Source: Paraphaeosphaeria minitans
Lineage: Eukaryota > Ascomycota > Dothideomycetes > Pleosporales > Didymosphaeriaceae
Reading direction: 5' to 3'
Assembly (NCBI GenBank): GCA_015832175.1
Contig: WJXW01000004.1
Span: forward strand, 744,001 to 808,000
DNA length: 64,000 nucleotides
The translations under genes and the position numbers were made by a program. The notes below the pieces were generated by a model. It saw nothing but the letters and a program-made list of their open reading frames with translations, was not told where the DNA came from and did not search any database. Shown in pieces: positions 44,002-54,078 of this stretch; positions within the stretch are counted from its first letter, which is position 1; each line of letters starts with the position of its first letter.

Positions 44002-44740
44002 ATGGTCCGTATGCTGTGTATTCTGTAAGATGAAGAAAAGGATCCATGCTTACAATAGTAGCCCCCGAAACGGCGCGTACCTCCTTCACGGCAAGCCGCG
44101 CCCAAGCGCCCCTCCAAGCTTGCGAAAGAGCACGGCTTAACCGCAGACCAAGAAGCCGAGATACGAGAGGCATTTGGCTTGTTCGCGGTGCAGCACCCCG
44201 ATCATGACGACTCAAAAGTGGGCGTTCTCAGAAGAGACGACGTGCGCCGGTGCTTAATGTACGGACATGACCATCGTTGCCCTGCGACATCCTAGCTAAC
44301 GCGTTCGCAGCTCTCTGAATCTGACACCCGAGAAGTCCGAACTTCCCGAGATCCTCTCTACAGTAGATCCTCTAGAAACTGGCTTTGTGCTTTTCGAAAC
44401 GTTCTTTGCCTATACTGCTATCGCCATCCATTCCAAAGACGACTCTGAAAGGGAGTACGACGACGATGAGGATGACGACGATAATTTTCACGACGAGCAT
44501 GACCAAGTTCAAGTCAATGCCGCATTCAAACTTTTTACCCACGGTGGACCGGGACCCATAACACTTGCGCACCTGCGACGCGTGGCGAAAGAACTGAAAG
44601 AAGATGTGCCGGACGACGTGCTGAAGGACATGATTCGCGAAGCAAACGGTGGAGCAAAAGGCAAGGGGAGGGATACTGGTGGGGTGGAGGTCGAGGAGTT
44701 CGAGAGCGTGATGAGGAGAGCAGGCGTGTCATTTGGTTGA
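44002..44740 (+). CDS. EF-hand / centrin-like protein
   Basis: Three exons: 44002-44004 (only the ATG), 44062-44258, 44311-44740; 209 aa. The 57-nt first intron joins ATG to PPKRRVPPSRQAAPKRPSKL, a basic N-terminus typical of fungal centrin/calmodulin-like proteins. Helices follow: ADQEAEIREAFGLF (EF1-like), LTPEKSELPEILSTVDPLET (EF2-like loop DPLETGFVLFET), an acidic insert of about 20 residues rich in Asp/Glu, then FKLFTHGGPGPITLAHLRRV and EEFESVMRRAGVSFG. The calcium loops lack several ligands, so calcium binding is doubtful. The layout resembles Rad33/Cdc31-type partners of nucleotide-excision repair or spindle-pole proteins; this is inference. Confidence 0.75.
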
Positions 44741-45077
44741 GTCAGGCAGCGACGACGGAGAATATGATTTTGATACCCCTGCTTAGCGACGAATATATTC
44801 CGTACCTTGACTTCACTCTGGTTCCCGCATCCCTACTTACAGTTGCCACAATGAGCTGCTATCTGCCGAACGACCTCCTACTGCTGTACTCATCGCCTGG
44901 AAAATGATTCAATGCACGTGGTAAAGTATATACAAGAATTGAATTGGGAACTATGTACAAGAATACTCACTGAAATAGCAGCCACCCGAAAAGCAATTTT
45001 AGAAATAACCCCGTCACATCCTGAACCACGGCGTTTTTCCTTTCTCCTCGCCCTTGGAAGGCGTATGCTCGTCTGAC
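44741..45077. other. convergent 3' intergenic region
   Basis: 337 bases; no gene seen. Confidence 0.5.
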
Positions 45078-46997
45078 CTAGGAGGAGGCACTCCGCCTCT
45101 TGCCTGGATCGGCCGTAAAAAAGGACGAGCTGTCTAGGGAACTAAGAGGTGGTGTGCTTCCAAGACCTCTTGATGATGAGAGCCCTTCCGAGGTTTGGAA
45201 TCTTCCCTTGACCGGGGAATTCCATCTCTTTCCAAGGCTTGCCGCCCACTTTCGCTTACGCGACCTTACTGGCTCAACAGCCCGCACTTTCTCCTTGCTT
45301 TGTTCAACTGCGGACATGACTACGGCCTTCATTTCGTCGACCTTCTCTTCAAGATCTTTCTTGGTCTTCTTGTGCGCCATTGCCCAGTGCATCAGAGCGT
45401 ATTGCACGTATTGGTGCACTTTCGCGAACGTCAGACCTTGTCCGGCCTTGTACGGGGCAGGGAAGATGTTTGCGCTACGAATTGCTTTCCCTGCAGCTTC
45501 ATAGATTTGTATGGACTGACTGTCAAGGCTCGTGGGACTGTGAATGTCTGGGTTCCATGCATAACACTTCTTTCCATTGGGAAACTCGACTTTCACGGCT
45601 TCAAGAAGTCTTGTCGCCGCTGCAGTGGCAGCGATGCGATACTCCACGGTCCGCAATACATCGCTCAGCAACTCGAAGTCGACTTGATTTTGTTGTGATT
45701 GTGATCTGATTTGATAGATTTGACCACTGAGTGAAGTGTTGCAGGCCAGAGAATCGCGTCCTGGTTTCGACATATAATACCGTGTACATTGTGCAAGGAC
45801 GAAGCTGCTCGCCGGACCGACTGAACCAAATCGGCCACGCAAGCCATGTTCCACGAGGTCAATATCTTCATTGGCATCTGCAGCGAGCCATCGTCGTAAT
45901 TCTCCAGGGGTAGGTTCGATTTCTGCCTTCGTGGGATCCCGATTCGTGTATGAATGGACCTGGGTGGTCTCACGCACCTCCAACTCTTCAAATCGATCTC
46001 TGAACTTCGTGAGAGGTACATTGCTGCTCCCCGTCCATGATCTGTCCCAGTCATGATCTTGGGCCGAAAAGCAGATTTGGTGAGTGTTGCCCTTTCTGTC
46101 TACTCTCTCAAGAAGAACAGAATAACATGCTTCAGCAAAAGACGCCATGCTTTTTTGCTGTACCGAAACTGGAAGCGGCTCGTTCTGTATGCTTGCTTTT
46201 TCTGTCGGCTGCTCGACCTCGTCTTTCAAGGCCTCCAAGATCATACTGGCCCAGATTGATCCACAATGGCGAGAGAGAGATTGGCTTTTTGCCCACGACT
46301 CACTCCAATTGGACGGTCCAGCGGCGGCGAGAGTGGTGATGTTCATATTCTTGTTGAATGACCAGCCGCCAGAAAAACAAGCGTTTGTGAAAAGCGACAC
46401 ATTCAGGTTGGCGGGAATCGCTGAGAGGAATTCCTCCATGTGGAGGATTCGATCTTCTCGAGGTTGTTTCCTATAGTCGCCCAGGAAGATCCCATGCTCG
46501 TCCGCACAGCTCCCATGCCCAAAGATGCACACTAGAAGCGACTGAGATTGCTCTTTTGCGATCGACGCCTCTTTTCTCAAGTGCTCCAAGAAAGTGCTTT
46601 TCAATCGCTCCTCTGCGGGCACAATGATCGGGCCAAGGTCCTTGATCAAACCCTTGTCCAGAACAACACGCCTGTCACAGAAAGGATTGCCATGCAACAG
46701 CTCTCCGTAATTTCCGACTATCTCTTGCGGGGGTACCCCAGTAATCCATGTCTGGCCAGATCCGAGGCCCTTGAACAAGTGCTTGAATAGGTAGAAATCG
46801 GAAAGAAACCAACCATCTTGGACGGGGTTCGCGAGCCGCGAGGGTGTACCGCATACAGCGACAATGCGGGCGTCTTTCTTGAACTCGGGTGGAGCATAAC
46901 GCGCAAACTCCTTGTCGTCTTGTTTCTTGATCACCCTTCCAACTTCGTCCCTATCAATGACTTTGAGACTGGCAACATTTTCGTCAAGCTTGTGCAT
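45078..46997 (-). CDS. putative clan CD (caspase-fold) cysteine peptidase
   Basis: 639 aa, single exon. I recognise no named family, but the first 240 residues show the clan CD pattern. A hydrophobic strand LLVCIFGHGS places His161 before Gly. About 46 residues later a second strand, NVSLFTNACFSGGW, places Cys207 after Asn-Ala. Clan CD enzymes (caspases, metacaspases, legumains, separases) share this HG...xAC dyad. The region between contains HGIFLGDY, as expected of the strand after the catalytic His. The C-terminal 400 residues are helical and unfamiliar. The last 80 are basic and Ser-rich with an SRKRKW run that could be a nuclear signal. No signal peptide. It could act in regulated cell death or be a catalytically dead scaffold. 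The product is inference; the dyad is seen directly. Confidence 0.55.
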   Translation of the reverse strand: MHKLDENVASLKVIDRDEVGRVIKKQDDKEFARYAPPEFKKDARIVAVCGTPSRLANPVQDGWFLSDFYLFKHLFKGLGSGQTWITGVPPQEIVGNYGELLHGNPFCDRRVVLDKGLIKDLGPIIVPAEERLKSTFLEHLRKEASIAKEQSQSLLVCIFGHGSCADEHGIFLGDYRKQPREDRILHMEEFLSAIPANLNVSLFTNACFSGGWSFNKNMNITTLAAAGPSNWSESWAKSQSLSRHCGSIWASMILEALKDEVEQPTEKASIQNEPLPVSVQQKSMASFAEACYSVLLERVDRKGNTHQICFSAQDHDWDRSWTGSSNVPLTKFRDRFEELEVRETTQVHSYTNRDPTKAEIEPTPGELRRWLAADANEDIDLVEHGLRGRFGSVGPASSFVLAQCTRYYMSKPGRDSLACNTSLSGQIYQIRSQSQQNQVDFELLSDVLRTVEYRIAATAAATRLLEAVKVEFPNGKKCYAWNPDIHSPTSLDSQSIQIYEAAGKAIRSANIFPAPYKAGQGLTFAKVHQYVQYALMHWAMAHKKTKKDLEEKVDEMKAVVMSAVEQSKEKVRAVEPVRSRKRKWAASLGKRWNSPVKGRFQTSEGLSSSRGLGSTPPLSSLDSSSFFTADPGKRRSASS

Positions 46998-47639
46998 ATT
47001 GTCGGTAGTTTCTGAAATTACTATGATTCGGTGCCGGTGTTATTGGTGTGTAGTTCAGAGGAGCCGGAGGGACCCGATTTGGAATTCCGAAATTCTCAAG
47101 CTCGATGATGTGATATCCTGATTCTTGTGTCGGTCCTGTGAAGTTTTTGTGTGCTTCACATGTGATGAATGGGCTCGATTTGGAACTCAGAGTTTGGACA
47201 AAGAGAGAAAGGAGTTTGAGCTTAGCGATTACGGAATATATATTGTGCGCATCAAAAATTGAATTTTCTTCGCCCATGGGTCCGTTATCCAACACAAATT
47301 CTATCGCATCTAGGTGTGACTAAATTCCAAAAGACCGGTCTATGTGATATATGGAACCGTTGATGAATTTTGCCACTAAAGCGAACGTGTGATCAATATC
47401 TAAAACTCTAGTGGGGTCCGCTCATGGAACCGTGGAACTAAATAATTAAAAGTTCGGTCCATGTAATTCATGGAACCGTTTGAATGCTAACGTCAACATG
47501 CACTAAAACTATGGGCGCCTGTTCCAATGGTCCTGACACCTCAACAAGTGACTTTTTCCGCCACTTCACCCCTCAGATTGATGCGTATCTGAAGAGCTGC
47601 TCAACAAGGAGGAGGTAACAGTGATAAAAAAAAGCGAAA
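46998..47639. other. intergenic region, moderately AT-rich
   Basis: Promoter of the caspase-fold gene. Two related words (GGTCTATGTGATATATGGAACCG near 47337 and GGTCCATGTAATTCATGGAACCG near 47456) form a spaced repeat of about 23 bp. No gene seen. Confidence 0.5.
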
Positions 47640-48301
47640 CAGAAGTCGAGACTAACCTGACTGAGCATTCCAAAGGAGATTGAAATTGGGGCGCTGTACT
47701 CTTGATCGACAAACCTGACGTTTCCATGGAGAGGTGTACGACTGCTGACTTGCTACGTAATAGTTGGTGGCGGGTAAGTAAGCAAGATTTTGACATGTAC
47801 GGAACTGCTTCTTCGTGCACTTGAGTTCTATGACAGGATACTGTTCCTTACGACGAACCGGATTGGATCATTCAATGATGCCTTCGTCTCTCGAATTCAG
47901 TTCCAGCTGGGCTACCCTGATTTAGCGGATGAAAGTCGTCACAAGGTGTGGCAGACCTTGATTGACAAGCTTCAACGCGAGAGACAATTACACCCGACGG
48001 AGCATAAACCATCTGAATATTAAAGAGCTTAACCTGGTAAAGTGGAATAAGAGAGAAACCTGATTTCGTTTTGTGATATGCACGCAATCGTCTGCTATTT
48101 CTAACTAATACCGACCCAGCATTCCTGATCGCCGTCGCTTTGGCAAAATACGACACGACAAAAGACTCGGAAGGCAAAATCGTCATGACTGATACCCATC
48201 TAAGACCGGTAGTTGAGATGTCTCGAGACTTCAAAGAATATCTGAAATTCTTTTCCATCGCGGTGACGAAGGAAAGCGGGCAGAAAGGCTCCACATATTA
48301 G
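47640..48301 (+). pseudogene. fragment of a fungal AAA+ ATPase
   Basis: Pieces of the C-terminal half of a fungal AAA+ ATPase in shifting frames. At 47687 WGAVLLIDKPDVSMERCTTA corresponds to the Walker B segment, but the expected DEAD/DEAD-like acidic pair reads DKPD. After a frame change, ELLLRALEFYDRILFLTTNR and IGSFNDAFVSRIQFQLGYPD (sensor 1 and arginine-finger region) are well preserved at about 47798-47920. A stop precedes the lid region (FLIAVALAKYD, VVEMSRDFKEYL, about 48120-48250). The Walker A part and the N-terminal domain are absent. The copy is dead. Such AAA+ proteins are large fungal families of unknown role, often in variable regions. Confidence 0.7.
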
Positions 48302-49830
48302 AGACATAAATTAGATTGTCAGCCCACAGAATTCAGTTTTCTTGTTCTTACATACGTATTTACGAACATTTAGCTGTGTCTCTTCAAATAACATCGCCAT
48401 ATGATGTTCCCGTCCCACATTAGCGCTTGCCTTGCTTCTGCACGACCAGCTGGAGTGCCCTCTCCGCTTTCGGTGTGGCGCAGTTGAATCAGGCAGCATC
48501 AGATTCACACCGCTTCCGTCGCCCTTTGCACACACAACAAGAATTTGTACACAGTATGCATCATAATCTCCACTTTGAGGGTACCATCCCCCTTGTTATC
48601 CGCTAGATGGGGCTGGTAGAGTCCACTAGGTACAGTTTTTCGAGGCCGCTTCGTGCATCTTTCTCGAATTACCTACCGTATTTGAGGGCACCTTGAGGCG
48701 GAATTTATGAATAGTGCTCGATGCTGCATGCGCCCAGCCTTGAACTTTCGGGTCTTGCTAATTGAGGGCTGTAGGCTAGCGCGTGCCTGGATGCAGCCTC
48801 ACTGGCTTGCCCTTCCTCGTCACAAACGACTGACTAATACATCACCACCACCAAGGGCGTCTACTTTCGAGAACGAAATTAGAACAGGAGTTGAAGACAA
48901 ATGCCAAGCTCGTTCGTACCAAACGATCTGCCATGACCAGCAGTGGCAAGGACGTACTAATGTTCGCAGAGAGCGCGGAGGACAAGCAATGGTAGCTGGA
49001 GGTTGAAACAAGGTACGGTATCCGATCATCGCTGTAATTCAATAATTACACCCATATTCATGTTGCCAGTACGGATACGATCACACAATTGGTCAAAAGC
49101 CCCGCGCTTCTCCACATTCCAGCCCTGTAAATGCGCGTTGGCCTACCTTCACCGCCAGGCTGGATGTGGCCGAGGACTTGGCGGAATCGGAACGAGGCTT
49201 GCCCTATGCTTTCGCATCGTCATCAAAACATGGCAGAATTTATTCCATTGCAAGACCCACATTCGTTGTTCCTTCTAATCTCCACAGCTAGAATCACGCG
49301 GCCATTTTCCACAACAATGCCACGCCAGTCTCCACCTTCCGACGTCCTCCTGAGTCACTTCGCAAGTAAAACGAAGCGACGGATACAGGTCCTTCCGAGT
49401 CCCCTAAAGATGATACAGAGTTTACTGTGGTACTAACAGAAGGGCTCCACTTCGCTCAGTCCGATGTGAGAGGAAAAGGGCACAATTCCGTGATGCTCGC
49501 TCCTCCATGGCCTCAATCTTAGTGAATTGCATCCCGCTACTCACTTTCGTGTCCGTCGTCCCTTGATTCTCATATAAGAACACGCGGTTGTTCCCGTATC
49601 GATTTTATCCGCCAGACAACAGCTCCATACACAGTCTACTGCAGAACGTTTTGAACCACATGATCCCTCTCTCACAGCCAGTATATCCTCATCTCTCCCT
49701 TGATATCTCTACTACCGCTTGGTTTCAGCATCAACGATAACGTCAAATCCTCGACTCCTATCCGCGCAACTACACATTTGGAGGTTTACATCTCATCAAC
49801 TGTCCTCTTCGCCATCAGACGATAGACATC
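48302..49830. other. intergenic region, 1.5 kb
   Basis: No recognisable gene on either strand; promoter of the zinc-finger gene at its right end (a CATATAAGAA motif near 49570). Confidence 0.45.
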
Positions 49831-50169
49831 ATGTGCCAGTCTCCATCCGAAATCCGCTTTTACCCGAGCGCTTCTTCAATCTCCGAAAACCACCCAAATC
49901 AACCTCCAGACACGTGGTACTGTCCAGTATGTGGGGGTCTCAACAGCAGCTGGTACGACCTCTGTCCAGTTTGCGGCCGCGGGAGCAGAACAGCGCCATC
50001 ACAGTACGCTCTGATGCCCTACACTTCCTACGACAGTACTGACCCTGGCAGCATTACTTGCGGTGGTGCAGGATCGCCAGCCAGTGGAGTATGGTACTGT
50101 CAGTATTGTCGAGCTGCGAACTCCAACCTCACACCAGACTTCTGTCCCGCGTGTGGTGCACAGCATTGA
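49831..50169 (+). CDS. small protein with two RanBP2-type zinc fingers
   Basis: 112 aa, single exon. Finger 1 (about 30-49), WYCPVCGGLNSSWYDLCPVC, fits the RanBP2/Npl4 consensus W-x-C-x2-C-x3-N-x6-C-x2-C exactly. Finger 2 (about 88-108), WYCQYCRAANSNLTPDFCPA then C, has one extra residue in the second spacer. The fingers are joined by a Tyr/Ser-rich linker and the protein ends just after finger 2. RanBP2 fingers bind single-stranded RNA or ubiquitin, in both cases using residues around the conserved Trp and Asn. With no other domain, this could be an adaptor. The upstream frame at 49719 overlaps in another phase and is ignored. Confidence 0.7.
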   Translation: MCQSPSEIRFYPSASSISENHPNQPPDTWYCPVCGGLNSSWYDLCPVCGRGSRTAPSQYALMPYTSYDSTDPGSITCGGAGSPASGVWYCQYCRAANSNLTPDFCPACGAQH

Positions 50170-50903
50170 TGATCTTCTGTCTCACATTCCAACATTCTGC
50201 CCAATTCTGCATGCGCCTAGCCCTTAGTTGAGTGTCAGATTCGACAATAATTGGGTTAGAATGACTCGTTGCTGCTCCTTCTCATTTCTTCACTTTAATT
50301 CTGGATGCGCTCCCGATCTTCCTTTCAGTCTCCTACGCCGTGTCAGTTTGGATTTGTTTATCAGTTATTAACTTTGCGTAAACACAGTGCTTTGGTCTCC
50401 TTTACACTTCGCGATATACAAAAAGATACTCACCGTTCACTACTCTCTCCTTGATTCGCCTTTTTCTCTGGAGTTTCGGTTTCTTTGAGTCGCTCATTCA
50501 CTACGTTGTGTATTTTATCTATTACACGAGGCGTTTGTATCACGAAGGAAAGTACATTGGTCGGCCAATATACCTAGCGGTTTACTAGTCTTTCAATAAT
50601 CCTTAATAATGATTCTCTAAGACTATTTGTATCCTGATATCCTTCCATGTGCCGGTGAAGAGCATTAAGTACAATGACTACCACGTATTATTGTAGTAGT
50701 ATTCTATCCTAGCCGGGAGATTACTATGCTGAGATGTGTGTGATAGAAATCTATGAATGAACTACATGACGTGCAGCCCCACGGCTGAGAACATCCGTCA
50801 ATCTTTACAGTCGATGAAAACTAGGATGGAGGCACTATGCATTCTTGGTGTGAGAAAAGGCTGAATCAGGGACTATGAATTAAAATCGCTGACGGGACCT
50901 GGC
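50170..50903. other. intergenic region
   Basis: 734 bases of T-rich spacer; no gene seen. Confidence 0.5.
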
Positions 50904-51650
50904 TCAGCCACCCTTTTCATTGCATTGCTGTTGTTCCTGACCATCTCTTGAGGCGGAAGTGAGGCCTCGTGTGAATGGATCTAGTGATTTATATCCTGAG
51001 TTGGAAGCTCTTTTAGCTGCCGCACCTGGGACTTGTCCGTGGGCTTCTTGCTGCAAACGCCGATTCCGTTTCACAGAGAAAAGGACCAACGCGGCAACAA
51101 GTGCCAGGGCAACCGCACCACCGACTACCCCACCAGCGATAGCCCCTGTGTTCCTCTTACGCGATGACTTCGGAAATGTGTTTAGTGCCGTGGCTGATAT
51201 GCTTGACGCAGCAGGTGTGCTTGATACGCGCAATGCGCTGCTGGTAATGGACGGTGTCTCGGGTGGGTCACAAAAGTCGATGCTAAAGTAAAAACCTTAA
51301 GATGGATTGTAACAGGTGCCGATGCCTGGGAATTCGAGCTGGGTCTCCGAGGAGCAAGAAAATTCAGGGTCGCTATCTTTGCCGTAAAGGGTTACTCCGT
51401 CAGTGAAGCTCCGCCAAGCTCTGTGAGGACTTACCACTACATCCTTCATCAAGACCGACGACCAGAAAGCTCTTATATACCCCTTTTTATCTAATCGCGT
51501 GCATGTACCATTAGGATAGCCATTCGGTCCGTTTATATTCTCTTTCGAGTTTTTACACTTCGCGTCCTCGAAAGTCACTATGCTCGCAGCAGAAGGGTTA
51601 TGCACGACAAGGTACAGCGTAAACACAATAAGTACTTTCAAAGAGGCCAT
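50904..51650 (-). pseudogene. cysteine-rich single-pass membrane protein split by an in-frame stop
   Basis: One minus-strand frame contains a signal peptide (MASLKVLIVFTLYLVVHNPS), a Cys-bearing ectodomain (CKNSKENINGPNGYPNGTC and SCSSETQLEFPGIGTCYNPS), then TAA at 51297-51299. It continues in the same frame with FYFSIDFCDPPETPS, a Ser/Thr-rich stalk, a membrane helix (AIAGGVVGGAVALALVAALV) and a basic juxtamembrane KRNRR. Together this is the layout of fungal wall-sensor-like or WSC/Mid2-like surface proteins. I tested GT-AG introns that would remove the stop; the available ones are 31 nt or break frame. A GTAAGT near 51434 may be a real donor, so the N-terminal model is not final. Pseudogene, sequence error or unusual splicing remain open. 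Confidence 0.5.
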
Positions 51651-52261
51651 TGGTCTACAGGGAGATATGTGAGCATGGAAATGAGGTGGAGTGACAATTA
51701 TTGCCTTTCACTGGCGGAGAGATAGCGCTGAGCTGCGTGTAGCTCGGAACGAGCCCCCCGTATTGGTTGTGGGGCGATCCACGTATGTAGTATGCATCAT
51801 GCAAAGTTCGTCCAATTGCATACGGAGGTTTCCAAGCCACTTTCTGCATCCGGCGACGCTTCAAAACATGCAGGATGTGTAATCACGCCCCAAGGAGCTC
51901 AGCAGAGCCACTGAGAACACCTACTTGGAACGGTTGGGCATCTCTCACTACCACATGAGTGATTCAGGAAATTGTTTCGCACCGATTGACCCCGATTCGC
52001 GCTTAACGTTAATGAAGAAGGAGCCGAAAAGGAAATTACTCAGCCGTGATGGCTCATGTCAGTTCCAGATCGCTGGTTTTGGCCACTCTGAGTTGTAGGC
52101 CGCCGGGGCTGAAGTTATGATCCGGTAGAGTGATCAAGGCAAACTGCAGGCGGTGTAGATAGTAATGTACGGAGTGCGACCATGAAGGCCGATGGAACAA
52201 ACGCTATAAATATGCTCTGCAGCGCTCGGGTTCTTCTGCAATTCATCCTCTTCTCCTCAAG
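51651..52261. other. intergenic region, promoter of the secreted protein gene
   Basis: 611 bases. A CTATAAATAT motif at about 52203 lies about 55 bp before the start codon and is a good TATA candidate. Confidence 0.55.
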
Positions 52262-52847
52262 ATGCGCAACTCAATCATTGCAGTCCTTGCTTTCCTCGGC
52301 GTCGCGAACGCAGCATGCTCCACCGTCAGCAAGGTGACGCATACCTTCTACGGCTACCCGGACAATGATCCCCCTGGGCCCGCGACTGCCTACAACTGCG
52401 GCCGCGGCTTCAAAGGTGGAGGTACTGGTACCTACGGAGACCCCCTGACATTTGCCTCCGCTCAGGGAGAGTTCAAATCATGCGAAATCATCTACGATCC
52501 GTACCTGCGCAAGTACTTGCGCTACGAAGATTATTGCCAACAGTGCACCGAAGATTGGGCTGCTAGTCCGAAGATTAACCACATCGATGTGTGGACTGGC
52601 AGTCCGACGGTCAACGGGGGTCAGCAGCAAATTCAATGCGAGAACGACCTCACCCCAGCCGATAGGAGTCAGAAGATTGTTCGTCAGCCGGCGACGAACC
52701 TTCCCGTCGACAGTAAGTTTATTGCTCCCCCTCTCGCACGACTCTAACAGAGGTTTCGGCACTGCGCTCTACGTGAAAGGAGCAAGTCCAGCCTGCAGGA
52801 CCAATAAGGCGTTTCCGAATTACAACATTGGGGACTACTGCAAATAG
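52262..52847 (+). CDS. small secreted cysteine-rich protein, barwin/DPBB-like
   Basis: Two exons, 52262-52712 and 52753-52847, 181 aa; the 40-nt intron starts GTAAGT and ends CAGAG. Signal peptide MRNSIIAVLAFLGVANA. The mature part follows a pattern I associate with fungal secreted double-psi beta-barrel-like proteins: THTFYGYPDNDPPGP, then TGTYGDPLTFASAQGEF, IIYDPYLRKYLRYEDYC, QQC and HIDVWTGS. Exon 2 adds a conserved-looking Cys tail (FGTALYVKGASPACRTN...NIGDYCK). About ten cysteines suggest disulfide bonds. Family function is not established; some members are secreted during host contact or wall remodelling. The TATA-like box and short leader support expression. Confidence 0.75.
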
Positions 52848-53468
52848 CCGACTGCGCGATTACATTCGTCCTGGACCCTGCGAAAAGTGATCCTTGATGG
52901 ACGTTGTATGCAAACATGGAGGAAAGTGTCCACTGTAGGTAGGCGTTTGCGCTGGCTGCCAAGCCACCGTTGGCTTCCACGGTTCCTCCATGCCCGACCC
53001 TCCGCACCTCGCTGCCTTCGTATTGTGGTAGATATCGTCATGATATTGTAAATCTTCTTAGGTCATATGTATTATATCGTTGGCCAAGTCCTGCCCCTCT
53101 TACCTATATGTACCTACTACTCCACTTCGGGCTTATACCTAGTACGGTACCGTACCCCTCCTGACTTGATTCCCAGCAAGGTAGACGATAGCGCCGCTAG
53201 CCCGACCATATACAACTCCGGTCCCACTCGAACATACCGCCTGTTCATTTATTTCCCCTATATTCACTTGTACTAGTCGCTCCTCCGATTATCTCCTTCA
53301 AAATTCCTCCCCCCTACAATGGGAAGCGAATATAGGGTGTCTACCAACAGCTGGTGCGCGAATCGAAAGACACCGGAAAGACCAGCAATTGGAATCCACA
53401 TCCGCAAATCAAGACGACCTCTTCCGAGACCATCTGTCAATCTACATTACAAGTATCCTTTTCGCAAC
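52848..53468. other. intergenic region
   Basis: 621 bases, rich in TACCTA/CCTA words; no gene seen. Confidence 0.45.
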
Positions 53469-53669
53469 ATGTCCTACAACAAAGTCATTTCTAGCAAAGT
53501 GATCAAGACTTTTAATGTAGGCGGTAAAGCAATCCAAGTCCAATATGCCACCGAGACTTCCACTTGGGAGTGTAGCTTCTTGGCCCAGGGCGTGCAAGAC
53601 GAGCCTTGCGAGGCTTTAAAGAAGGCCCGTGACGTCCCTGCTGGTGCCCCTATTGCGATCTTAGCGTGA
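53469..53669 (+). CDS. hypothetical 66-aa protein
   Basis: Starts MSYNKVISSKVIKTFNVGGK and ends DVPAGAPIAILA; no signal peptide, membrane segment or known domain. Residue composition is balanced and the preceding 150 bases are pyrimidine-rich, as in fungal leaders. The frame extends upstream to 53319 but that part looks non-coding. Could be chance. Confidence 0.35.
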   Translation: MSYNKVISSKVIKTFNVGGKAIQVQYATETSTWECSFLAQGVQDEPCEALKKARDVPAGAPIAILA

Positions 53670-54078
53670 AATACATTCGTCCCATCATTGTGCTTAACAA
53701 GGCTAACAACGGACCTCAACGAAAAAGAGCATCCAAGCGAAAGCAATAGCAAGTCTCATTCCACCACTGTCTTCGAATATTCCACGGGCAACCATATCAG
53801 GACCAAGCATGTTTATCCTTAAATCCACTCCTCAGGGCCAGCGAGCTCTAGGAGAGAATGGCATGTTAAGCCGCAAGATACTCTTAACAATGAGAGGATG
53901 TTGAAAGATCTAGAGTCACAGTTTGAGATTTTTAGTTGATGCCATGATAGAAAGCTGTTACATAGAAACGAAACAAGGAAAGATCCGGGGGCCATCGTGA
54001 CCAAATAAGCTTGTTAATAAGCCACCGCAATGCTATGCCTCAACTTTAACACGCTGAACCTTGTAAGCCAACCGGCAC
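53670..54078. other. intergenic region
   Basis: 409 bases downstream of the small open frame and of the kinase relic; no gene seen. Confidence 0.45.

Noticed and set aside
48311..49042. Several short frames on both strands
   Set aside because: None has a motif or overlaps a splice-consistent model.
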